Assembly: GCF_963675165.1 (NCBI RefSeq)
Contig: NC_087390.1
Location: 3,610,001-3,674,000 of the forward strand
Reading direction: 5' to 3'
Origin: Halichondria panicea
Taxonomy: Eukaryota; Porifera; Demospongiae; Suberitida; Halichondriidae
DNA: 64,000 nt
The notes under the pieces were generated by a model. It saw only the letters and a list, made by a program, of their open reading frames with translations, did not search any database and had not been told where the DNA came from. Each line of letters starts with the position of its first letter. The first letter of the stretch is position 1. The translations under genes and the position numbers were made by a program. Of this stretch, positions 47,058-57,228 are shown piece after piece.

Positions 47058-50000
47058 CTAGAGTAATTTTGTAGTTTCTGCCTGTGTTGAGATATTCATT
47101 GAAGTAGGTACAGTCGAGTTCATTTCTGTGAGTGAGCAAAATATCTATCATTTAGTAATTAGGCATCCATGACTATGTAACAATTAAAGTACAATATGAA
47201 TATTAACACTGCCGTGCGACTACCATGCGCAGTACATGTAACATCATACTCGGGTGAAAATTATTGAGATACGTAACACAGATCCATAATTATTTAATAT
47301 TGCACTACTTATTGCTTTTGTGCTGAGACAACACACATTCATCATGTTTTTACACTGGTGCAAAGCATGAACGCACGGCATCAAGGCCCAAGCTAGCTAC
47401 ATGTAGACTGACAGTATTATATACTGTTTAAGTGTTAGTGTATCTGCATGAGTACCATAATAATTATTATACATTACTACATGCATTACGCGTGTAAAAC
47501 AGATGTGTTGATTGAGTTGTAGGTTACCATGGGTAGGATACTCGGTCTGGGGGGTATGGTCATTTCCAGCTTGAGTTTCATTGCTCGATACGAATCCTAG
47601 TATGGTTGCAATAGCAGGATAGCCTTTAACTAGTAAGTTAACTTTGCTTTGAATCATATTCAACTCAATTTGTAGCTTCTCTTTCTCCTGAAGGAAAGAT
47701 AATGAGGGAGACCATCAACTTGCAAAAAATAAATTATAGTGTGCATATTTTCTTAGCCCCTGGGTTGTGGCTGGTATAGCATATGAACACACGACAAAAA
47801 TATGATTGTCCCTCCCTAAATGCTAGTTATGCTTGTAATCTTACCTTGTCACAGCTGGCGTCAGAAGATACAGCCTTTGGTTGTAGAGCATTGTCTGGAG
47901 AAGAGTATGTTCAAATGCATTTACATCCTAAGCTTTTTCTACATAATTACGCATTAAAATTTGCATGTACTGGTACTCTTACCGTTGGTCGTAGCCTTCT
48001 CCTCTGAAGGCTTAGTATGTGGTCTCAGTAAGCCTGCCTCCATTAAAATCTTTTTCCTTTGCTTAGTGAGACCCTATAATGGGCATTTCACACATGAATC
48101 ATATAGACCATGACTGCATGGTCTGAAATTGAACAACAACAACATAATTATTGTTGCACTGCTATACTGACACTTTATGACACTTCTGAGAGCATAACAC
48201 ACTTACTTGAAATGTAATCTCCTCCCGTATGTATTCGTCGTCAAAAGTGTTCCAAGCCTTAAGTTGATCATCGGTCAGGAAATGATAAACTACGTACATG
48301 CACATGGAAGTACTACAGATAGTGAGTGCAGTTTGTCATGCGTAGGGTTACTTCTGGTGACACAGTGACTGTATGTGTACAGTCTGTTAAAGGCTTTCCT
48401 GAATCACAGAAATTCACACAGTTCGCATTTGTGGATGTCATTGAGTTTCTATAATTTAAAAATCATTATAACGACTACAGAAAACTACTTTGCTGCATAC
48501 ATCATCTATTATGGAAAGAGGGAGAGGGAGAAAGACGGAGGGAGAGGGAGGGGAGAGAGGGAGGGAGAGGGAGAAAGACGGAGGGAGAGGGAGGGGAGAG
48601 AGGGAGGGAGAGGGAAGAAGAGGGGGAGGGAGGGAGAGGGGAGAGGGGAGGGGGAGGGAGAGAAAGAGGGAGAGTGAGAGAGAGAAAGAGAGATATACAA
48701 TGTACCTTGCATGGCTCCCCTAAGACAAGCCAGTGGTGTGTCCATCCAAATGGTGTACACACAGGTACTCGGCTCTGACATGCTGTGTAGCTTAGTACGA
48801 GTACTGCAGTTCAGCATTACCTACAAAGTAATTACATGGCAGGAGGACAGTAACTGAACAAAGTGCCTCCTTCGTCGTTTAGTGTACATTGCACATGATT
48901 AAACATTATGTAACATGTGGTTGTAAGCTGTAACACAGTGTATGTCTAAACTACATGTATATATCCATCGAAATGTGATTTGTTTGAACTCACCTTAGAT
49001 TCTCTGTCTGAAAGGCCACACCTTTCTCCCACGGTGAAATGCATTCCTATCAGTGTGTCGTTCTCAATAATCCACTCATGCCACACTCTGAGTAGATGGG
49101 GGAAATATCAAGAGTGTGAGATACGTGTACACAATAATAATTACATAATTATGTATAATATAAATTATAATTTTTATATGTAACTATACCGGTCTATTTT
49201 TAATTACAGTGCCCACCCTACTAGAAGGGACTAGTCCAATAATTTTGCTCTAATTGAGCGGCAAGTACACAATTATTTTTCTGGTGCTTAGGTTATTAGA
49301 AAAGAAATTACAGCGAGGCCTGAATCGAGGCTATATACATGTACATGCATGTACGTACAATTAATCTATTCTAAATTCGTGAAACGGCTTATATTCTAAC
49401 GCTAAGTCCACTCCAATATTATTATTTGTGCGCTAACTGTGAAAAATTTTGGGCGCTATGATTAGGAAAAAGACACTATAAAATTATATATAGACAGGAA
49501 ACTTTTTCTAAACAAGCATTTGACATTGTTTTGTTTTATTGTTATGTCTTACCCCAAAACACCATGAAAGCTGTTCCAGCTGGATCGCTCTTCCTTTTGA
49601 GTGACATTTTGAAATGGACACACAGTGTATTCGTACCTGAAGTTATAAGCATTCATATTGATCTACCACAGATTGAACTAAATGTTGGAGAACCCACTTG
49701 CCCCCTGGAAATTACTCGCTATATATACGGCCGCGGTAGCTAGGCCAAATACATTAATGCATGTTTGCAAATTAATGTGAATTTCGTAGCAAAAGTACAT
49801 GACATTGTATAAATGAATCGTGATCAAATTTTGATTCATGGGTCAAAATCTCTGTACCTTCATACGGATTACCTATACGTACCCTTTCTCTTTTCCCTTG
49901 AAACACTCTCCATTTAGCTTCTGAAAGTGATCAGGGCCTAAGTGTGTGTATGTGTGTGTGTGTGTGTGTACAAGTCTGGTGATGAGGGGGGGGTGAGTGG

Positions 50001-50882
50001 GGGAAAGTGAACAACTATGAACTAGAGAATCAATGAATTATGTAAACCATTCCATTTTCTTGGGATAGTGAGACCTTCACTCACCTGAAAGTGGAGCTGG
50101 ATCTATTCTTAAAGATAGCTTTTTAGCTGAGCTGCAAGCGAGAATGAGTTACTCAGACACATAATGTACATTTTATAATCCATACTTAGAAAATGACTGG
50201 AAATGAGTAGACGAGGGTGGCTCCACAATTTTGATCTTAACATTTTCGCTGCCAGCTGCAATTATACCTACATGTTATACGAAAAAAATTGTGTGCAGCA
50301 AACACTTCATGGCAATTATTAAAATAGTACATAATTATATCTATGAAGGGCCTGTCCAAACTACTAAATAGTAGCCCAGCCCCGATTCAAAAATGACTTT
50401 TTCCCCAACCTAGCGTAAATCAGGGCTGGTGTGAGACTACTAGAAATAGAGAAGAAGAGAACTATAAGTATTACTGTAATACCTCGATTTAAAGCGACAC
50501 TTTTTAATAATTAGGTTCGCTACTTTTGGAGGTTGACAAATTATATTGCAGTCCTGGTGTCGCATATTTAGAGGGTCGCATCTAATTGGAGGTAACTTTA
50601 CAGAGTCTATTTGCCTCGATTTCAGGCCGCTTAAAACACTGATTTTCCAGTGGGCTACAATCGAGGCTAGGGAGTGGCTACATTTACCTCTATTTAGAAC
50701 GCGACATTAATTAATTGTCAATGCAGCTGTCACTACTTTTAGAGGCCAGAAAATTGCTGAAGCTCCTGGGTGTCGCATATTTGGAGGATCGCCTTAAATC
50801 GAGGTCTTACGGTACTTTACATCGTCACGTACGTACTTGATATTGCAAAACAGCAAAGAACAGCTTTCGGTATCTGCAACAT
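47058..50882 (-). CDS. GNPTG: N-acetylglucosamine-1-phosphotransferase subunit gamma
   Basis: Eleven exons (50882-50837, 50126-50085, 49937-49883, 49636-49553, 49087-48994, 48820-48706, 48289-48207, 48073-47983, 47894-47845, 47687-47528, 47125-47058) join in phase to 295 aa (human about 305). The protein begins with a hydrophobic signal peptide (MLQIPKAVLCCFAIS). The MRH lectin-type core carries FQKLNGECF, VCPFQNVTQ with a sequon, GVWHEWII and SEPSTCVYTIW, which match GNPTG closely. After that come VYHFLTDDQLKAW and ILMEAGLLRP, the DMAP-like region. The subunit helps the Golgi phosphotransferase mark lysosomal hydrolases with mannose-6-phosphate. The start shares a 224-bp interval with CWF19L2. 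The last exon (EMNSTVPTS to stop) is the least certain. Confidence 0.88.
48511..48694. repeat. Purine-rich GGGAGA low-complexity tract
   Basis: About 185 bp of nearly pure purine (GGGAGA, GAGGGA, AAAGA units) with two longer copies of a unit containing GAAAGACGGAGGG. It lies in the GNPTG intron 6, only some 12 bp from the exon that ends at 48706. Frames through it are artefacts. Confidence 0.95.
49944..49969. repeat. Short GT microsatellite
   Basis: A TG dinucleotide run with one TATG interruption lies in the GNPTG intron 2, immediately 5' (in gene sense) of the exon 49937-49883. It therefore occupies the region of that exon's branch point and polypyrimidine tract (AC-rich on the coding strand). 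Confidence 0.9.
50474..50812. mobile_element. TA-flanked MITE in GNPTG intron 1
   Basis: The ends CTGTAATACCTCGATTTAA and TTAAATCGAGGTCTTACGG have TA at each border. The interior contains CCTCGATTTCAGGCC and AATCGAGGCTAGGG. It is related to 30407-30782. Confidence 0.7.
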
Positions 50883-51106
50883 CACATTCAGACAATAGGG
50901 TTTGTCTCCTACCATACCAGATAACCACCAACACAACACAGCACAGTACAGTCTAGTCAGCACCACCCACAATATAAATCAGACACTGCAGAGCCAGCAC
51001 ATACAAAGACCACGCCTTTGTTAGTTAGAAAGGCGTGGTTTCTAGTCTCTAAGTAGTGCTCACCTACATTCTCGTTTTACAATTAAAAAACCCTCCTGTT
51101 CATCTC
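50883..51106. promoter_or_regulatory. Bidirectional promoter between GNPTG and CWF19L2
   Basis: This 224-bp interval separates two divergent start codons and must drive both genes. At 51011-51041 it has an inverted repeat, ACCACGCCTT and AAGGCGTGGT around an 11-bp centre; each arm carries a GGCGTGG (KLF/Sp-like GT-box) word. A third CACCACCCAC-type word lies near 50963. No TATA box is seen. That the palindrome regulates both genes is an inference. Confidence 0.65.
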
Positions 51107-54001
51107 ATGGCTAGCTTTGTATCAGCTCGAGATATTAGTGCTGCTAAAGCATTGAAGAAGCAAGAGAAAAAAATTGCTCGTAGTGATATCTTGAAGCAAG
51201 CCAAAACTGACCACGAGCAAAGGACGAGAAGAAAAGAACTTCGTGAACAGACGGGTGAGGATGAATGGATGGCTCCTGGTTTGATGAGCAGATTCAGTGA
51301 TGACACCACTTCACACACAAGGAAGAAACACAAGAAAGACAATAAAAAGAAGAAACATTCGAAACACATGGATCATCATGCCAGTTCATCAGAGTCAGAG
51401 GGTGATGTTTGGGTCGAGAAAGGTCGGGATTCAGATAGTCAATCGGATCCTACCCTAAAAACTAACAAGGCTGGCAAGGATGGAACCCTTCAGCGAGAGA
51501 CCTGGATGACAGCACCAATGGAATCATCTCACAAAAGCTTACTTGCAATCGAGGACCTGAGAAAATCATCTCAAGTGAAAGAGCAGAAATCAAATGAGGC
51601 AGTAAGTGCTCTCCAGCTTATTTTCGCCATACCGTATATCTTCTAATTTATCGGACAGCAAAAAATAAATATTTTGGAAATTGTCTGGAACAGATTTTTA
51701 TAGAGCATGCGAAGTGTCCGGAATAATTATAACAAACAAGCAGCTGCATACGAGCTAGCTAGAACAGTGTGCGATTGAATAGTTGCACTAGCTATCTAAA
51801 ACTAGCTACTCAACTGCAGCACTCTAAGTCTTACTTGCCGTCTAGTCAACTTTTCAGAGTATTGTCTGGCACTGGAGTGTCCGTTGTATTAGAACAATGA
51901 AAATTGCCCAAGAGTGTCCGGGGTAATTAGAAGTGTCCGATAAATTAGAAGATATACGGTAATACTATTAGAAGTAACACTTTGTTGATCCTACCAAGAG
52001 TTCCTACCCATTTTGTGTATAGCTACTATAATCATTGGTTCTCACTTGTACAGAAGTCGTACTCTCTTTACGAATACACACATTATATAGCTGTAAGGTG
52101 TACAGACAGTATGCTCGTGCTTAATTTTCATGCAGGTAAAGGTCTCTCTTGATAACCCTGGTCAGCACCCCCGTGAGATAAACCCATACTGGCAGGATGG
52201 GGGCACTGGACTACCGGAGAAGAAACAGGAGGACAAGCAATCTCGACGAACTGGAGATGGTGGACGTAGCTGGATGTTGAGAGCGTACAAGAGAGCGTTA
52301 GAGCAAGCGGAGAGCGAAGGAAAAGAACTGGAAGAAATAGCTATTGTTAGATGGGGTTCCCTAGACAAGCTGTACTCGCTGCTGCGTGCTGCTGGGATCG
52401 ATCCCAAAAATCCTGACAAAGCTCGAAGCTCAAGGAAGCATGAATATCTGTATGCTGAGCCACCACGAACCAGTAAACACTTGCTGCCGAAAAGAGATCG
52501 ACACTTTTCCCGTGATCCCAGTAAACGAATACATACACCAGAGAGTCACAGTCCCTCAAATTACCAAGGATTTCTTCTTCCAGGTGAAAATCAGCCAGAT
52601 CATTCATCAAATGTTGCAGAGAGAAAAGACTCTTATAAATCAACCAACTGGCACAAGCAAACTACACCACAGAGAGATGATACCCAACTTCCCATGTTGA
52701 ACCAAGGCGCCAGAGGTGAACCAAGCAGTCCGAAAACGACTGCAGAGAAAACTGTCCAAGACACTATTGACAGAAAACCGGAAGATATTGACGCTGAACT
52801 GAATACCCTTGGTGCTAAAGTCATAAAAGCTGAAATGCTAGGTGATTTGGCGAAAGTCGAAACCTTGAAAAAGAAGTTGGAAAGGCTGCACGAGCTGAAA
52901 AAATATCAACAAAATCGAAAATCGTCAACCAAGAAACAAGAGGATCAGCCTGAATCTCAAGTGAGAGCCATTCCACTGGTGTCTACTGACAGATTTGGCA
53001 GAGTGAGACCACTGGATATGCCAAGCAGTGAGAGAATACAAAGATACAGTGCACCTCCAGCCAAAAAAAGCAAAAGTAAAAAGTACGCTGATGACGGTGA
53101 TAGTTACAGCATACGAGAACTAATGGAACAAGAAAGAAAAATATCAACAAGGGACACTCAATTGGCCATTGCAGGCATGGCATCCAAATTTGTTTCATCT
53201 TCTAACAAAGATGACACAATCGACGAAAAGCATGCTTCCAAAGTGGCTGTTTCGTATGACCCCAGACAAAATGAAGGCAAGGATTTCATGCGAGCAATGA
53301 CTCAGAGCAAAAAGATAGCAGAGACTATGGATAATTGTAAGCTGTGCTTTGGAAACGACAACTTCAGCAAAAGCCTCTTGGTTGCAGTAGGCATCAGTGT
53401 CTATCTTGCTGTTCCCGCCACACAATCCCTGATCGATGGTCACTGCCTGTTGATCCCAATGGAGCACCACACATCAATGATACTGCTCGATGAAAATGTG
53501 TGGGATGAGATCAAGGTGTTTCAAAAGGGTCTCACTCGTATGTTTAATGGGCATGGCTGTGATGTTGTGTTCACTGAGAGCTATATGAGTGCTAATAAGA
53601 GGACCCATGCATATCTAGAGTGTATCCCTTTACCGAGAGAGCAAGGTGATCTGGCCCCTATGTATTTCAAGAAGGCCATCATGGAAAGCGACGAAGAATG
53701 GTCGATAAACAAGAAACTCATAGACACAAAACGAAAAGGTATTCGGGGCTCTTTGCCTATTGGTCTACCATACTTCTTTGTGGAGTTTGGTCTTGACGGT
53801 GGGTTTGCACACATCATTGAAGATCAAGACAGCTTTCCCTCTTACTTTGCCAAGGAGGTGATAGGGGGAATGATGGATCTGGAACCTCGGCTATGGTTGA
53901 AGCCACCACTCGACTCCTTTGAAACTCAGAAGAGAAAGGTTTTGAAACTATCTGAATGGTGGAAACCGTATGACTGGACACAAAAGCTCAAGAAGAACTG
54001 A
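51107..54001 (+). CDS. CWF19L2: CWF19-like protein 2, spliceosome-associated
   Basis: Two exons (51107-51601 and 52136-54001) join in phase to 786 aa (human about 890). The N-terminus is Lys/Arg-rich and low complexity with DEWMAPGLMSRF. The middle contains NPYWQDGG and a helical REL/RELMEQER segment. The C-terminus has both CwfJ domains: DNCKLCFGN with a CxxC, GHCLLIPMEHH resembling a HIT-like motif, then GLPYFFVEFGLDGGFAHIIED and WKPYDWT. Family members act in late spliceosome disassembly and lariat processing in the nucleus. The single intron holds a MITE (51632-51959). An AATAAA lies about 45 bp after the stop. Confidence 0.92.
51632..51959. mobile_element. TA-flanked MITE in the CWF19L2 intron
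   Basis: The ends CCGTATATCTTCTAATTTA and TAAATTAGAAGATATACGG form a near-perfect inverted repeat continuing into TCGGACA / TGTCCGA, flanked by TA. The interior repeats AGTGTCCG and GTCTGG words. Confidence 0.82.
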
Positions 54002-54080
54002 TTAAATTTTATGTATACTATAAACACTATATAACTGTAAAAAAATAAAATGTAACGATTCGTGTCAACAAAATAATTGT

Positions 54081-56645
54081 TCAAGTTCTCAGTTTGTATT
54101 TCCAGCGATACTTATGCTTGCGAAGAAATGGGTGAATCTGCGACTTCACTTGCCAAACATATACCTGCATGTAATTATAAAAAATATATATATGGCATAT
54201 AATTATATCACTACAAATTCACACAAAATATTATACTGACTGACACAAGTGGGCCGGTATAAAGATGCATAGCATGCGGGAAAACTTGTATTAACCTCTT
54301 TATCTGATCCTCGGCACTCCAGTCTAGGATCCAGACAGTCTGTTAAGAAGTTACTTAAAAAATCAGACTCTTCGAAGCCAGCTAAAGATTTGATACGTGA
54401 ACTGGGAGCATAACCATATAGAACTTTAGGGTGGTCAATCAGACAGTGCAAATTCACAGCAAAACCAAGGCTGCTGATCGGAAAAGGTCTGCAAAAGCAT
54501 ACAAAAGGTGGTTAGCATCTGACAAAATTAAGTATTATGTACCATCTATACGGGGAATTGTTGGATGAAAGAATTTCAATTATAGCTTTCTTACAATTTG
54601 ACCACACAGTATTACTAGAATATTTTGCGGATGAAAAAATCTTTGCAAATGAGCCAAAGGAGCAGAAAAATTTATTCTTTTTAAAAATCTAACTACCTAT
54701 AATTATGACAACATTATGAGGATCAACCTCACACAAATAGACTTTAGATGTAGTACGTACGTTTCTTGTCATTTGAAGATAGGCTGAAAAGACAGGTGGA
54801 GAAGACCACGAACTGACTATAAAAGTATTAATACCGAATTGCTTGATTTTTGTGCACTAGCTGTTTTCTGGCCCTCTTTCACTTATTTCCACATTTTGCA
54901 AGTTCTACAACACTGCTCATAGTAACTTTTGCGCTTGTTACTTAACGTACAGCTAGTGTACTTAATGGATAAAACAGCAGAAAGACAGCCCGTTAGTAAT
55001 TAAGTTAGCATTCCATAATTTATAGTGTATATAGTAGTACTTACATTGTAGTTGCATGAAGGGTGTGCCATTCAACACTAGACCCATTTTTACAGACAGG
55101 CCCTTGAAACTTTGATTGTCCAGCAAAACCAACAGGCCACACACCAACATGTTGTATCTTCCGCATCTGTAAACAGTATGAAGAGTAACGTTGAAACACT
55201 ACTTTAAGGACACAAGTTGTGGTTTAATTTATTACCTCCTTAAACAACCTCAGATCATACTTGCTCTCATCATCAAGAAAATACACGAGTCCGCTGCAGT
55301 TCTCAGGTTTCTGACACCACTTCCTTATCCACTCCAAGCCCGTATTCTTTTCTTTAGCACCACGTTGCAAACCAATTTTCTCAGAAGGAATGTTGGTGTC
55401 AGTGCCATTTGTCTTTGTAAGCATGCTATACTTGGTAGATAAAAGGTGGACAGAGTTGACTTTACAAGAGTTCAATAAATCACTGACAAGAGCAGTCTTC
55501 TTGAACGTATTTTCAACAACGATCCATTCCATGTTTTCAACATTCATTAGTGATTGACACAAACTCGTCAGATCTAGTAACTGGGTAAGTCTCTTTCTGG
55601 TATGAGTAATTGCAAAAATTGTTGGAGGTGGTTCATTCTTCACAACAACTTTTAATGCTTTTATAGGAGGTGTAGGCGTTTTCTGATTGTAAACACATTC
55701 TGAGAAAAAAATCAATATATCAACAAATGTTCCATACTCGGGCTCAAGCCGCACATTTTATCAAGGAAAAAAGAACTCCATGATCAAGCAGGATTTCGGG
55801 TACCGTATAAGGGATTTGTTTGTGGGGGGAAATGTCGGTTTTCCGAGGAATTAAAACCAGGATAAACTCCCAGGCACCAGTATTTCACATGCAAAGCTAT
55901 TGGTGGGTGTGGTTTTCTAGAATTAAACGCGAATACGAAAATTTCCCGCTATACAGCCGGTACATAGTTCATGAGTATTCTTAATAGTACAGACCAACAA
56001 AAATTTTCCAGAGGCACACCCAGTCATTTTACATTGTAGTTTGGCACTTAGCGTTAAAACGTGGAGTGTTCCACAATAAGGCTGTAATGGGACCACCATA
56101 GCCTTGATTCCAGGCCGCATTATTAAAGTGCCACCAATTTATTTGGCGCTCATTGGAGAAATTGGACAGACGGAGTTACCACAAAACATGTTCCCAGCTA
56201 GTCAAACACTATAAATTATTATAACCATCAACGTACATATTCACTGCATGGCTCAGCAACACAAACAACTGGAACTTGAAACGTGTACTGTACGTGTGGC
56301 TATGGACTTTTAACTCACAGTGTTTAGAGAGGTTTGATAATCAACTAATCTCAGGAACAACTCACTCACAGTGTTTAGAGAGGTTTGATAATCAACTAAT
56401 CTCAGGAACAACTCACTCTTGGATGCCTTTACTTGAATATTTGGTGCCAGATTGTTCACCTGTTGGAGTGAATTTTCTGTCACTTTAGGCCCACTTAGAC
56501 TAATTGGGCCTAAACTTTCTACTTGAAACGATTTTTCAGCAATGATTAGCCCTACAACTGCAACAGTCACTAAGAGTAGAATTATGCATCCTCCTAAGTA
56601 AAACCATCGGTGCCGTTGACAAAGAAAAGCGTATCTTAAGGCCAT
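54081..56645 (-). CDS. Divergent B3GAT-like glucuronyltransferase paralogue
   Basis: Five exons (56645-56460, 55682-55236, 55166-55045, 54488-54296, 54164-54081) join in phase to 343 aa, the family's usual size. The N-terminus is a type II Golgi anchor (WFYLGGCIILLLVTVAVVGLII). The catalytic region aligns over its whole length: PPPTIFAITHTRKR, WIVVEN, FLDDESKYDLRLF, GVWPVGFAG, FQGPVCKNG and GFEESDFL. Three conserved sites differ from the family and from the paralogue at 57229-59517: the DxD-type DDD is DDE, the DMAGFAV Asp is Ser (PISSLGFAV), and VWHT/VWHI is VWQV. The glutamate that serves as base in the family (here in FEESDFL) is kept. It may have altered or lost activity. The first exon is less certain than the rest. 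Confidence 0.78.
55803..55960. mobile_element. TA-flanked MITE in the B3GAT-like intron 1
   Basis: The ends CCGTATAAGGGATTTG and AATTTCCCGCTATACAGCCGG (approximately) are flanked by TA. The arms are more diverged than in related copies. Confidence 0.5.
56318..56420. repeat. 51-bp tandem duplication
   Basis: Two identical consecutive 51-bp units each contain CACAGTGTTTAGAGAGG and CTCAGGAACAACTCACT. The minus-strand frame through it is open and continuous with the first B3GAT-like exon, giving ELFLRLVDYQTSLNTV twice. I prefer the CAG|GTGAAC donor at 56460, which leaves it in the intron, but read-through cannot be excluded. Confidence 0.85.
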
Positions 56646-56966
56646 GCAAAGTCAATTTGTAGTTTCTCAGGCCCTCCCGCTTGGAAATTGACTGCTTTAC
56701 AAGAAAGTTAAATATCACGTGACCTCAAATTAAAGGCACTAAAAGAAAAGAAAAGGATAAATTTGTATGGTTTTTTGGTCATGAATATAATTATGACTAA
56801 AATTAATAAGTAAAAATTATGCACTTCCGCTTATTGAGGAAGTTAGGGGTGTGGTTTCAATTAAAATTCTATGAATATCATTATCATTAATATTTATCAA
56901 ATGCCTCAATCCGCTTGCTATTTAGGAATAATAGCCTGAGAAACTACAAATTGACTTTGCATGGCC
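56640..56966. mobile_element. PIF/Harbinger-like MITE over the B3GAT-like start
   Basis: A perfect 33-bp terminal inverted repeat begins GGCCATGCAAAGTCAATTTG on the left (56640-56672) with its complement at 56934-56966. A TAA triplet flanks it on both sides (56637-56639 and 56967-56969). A 3-bp TWA target and GG/GGC ends fit PIF/Harbinger. The left repeat contains the start codon used by the minus-strand B3GAT-like gene. No transposase is seen. Confidence 0.8.
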
Positions 56967-56999
56967 TAAAATCCCCATCGAAGAATTTTGTTAGAATTA

Positions 57000-57065
57000 A
57001 TGGTGAGGGTCGTAAAATAAAAAATCACCAAATTATTTTTGGAATTTTTAATTTTACGACCATCA
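57000..57065. repeat. Small hairpin
   Basis: GGTGAGGGTCGTAAAAT and ATTTTACGACCATCACC form a stem with an AT-rich loop. It lies in the divergent interval between the two glucuronyltransferase genes, outside the Harbinger-like element. Its role is unknown. Confidence 0.6.
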
Positions 57066-57228
57066 CCTGATATGATAATAAATTATGATAGTTTGCTATT
57101 ATATTCGTTTTTAAGCGGCACCAAGCTAGCTAGCAGTTGGTGGGTGAGCAGTTGCACCATTAAAACAGGTTGTGCATGACCTCCTCTAGCTCTGTGTTGC
57201 GACACAGCTTGACCTGTGACATGATAAG

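Noticed and set aside
48375..48817. Several overlapping frames with RE/GE- or SLP-rich proteins
   Set aside because: They are translations of the GGGAGA purine tract in a GNPTG intron.
56310..56459. Including the 51-bp tandem repeats in the B3GAT-like protein
   Set aside because: A CAG|GTGAAC donor at 56460 joins in phase to the catalytic exon at 55682, while read-through soon meets a stop. Kept as a finding because it is not excluded.
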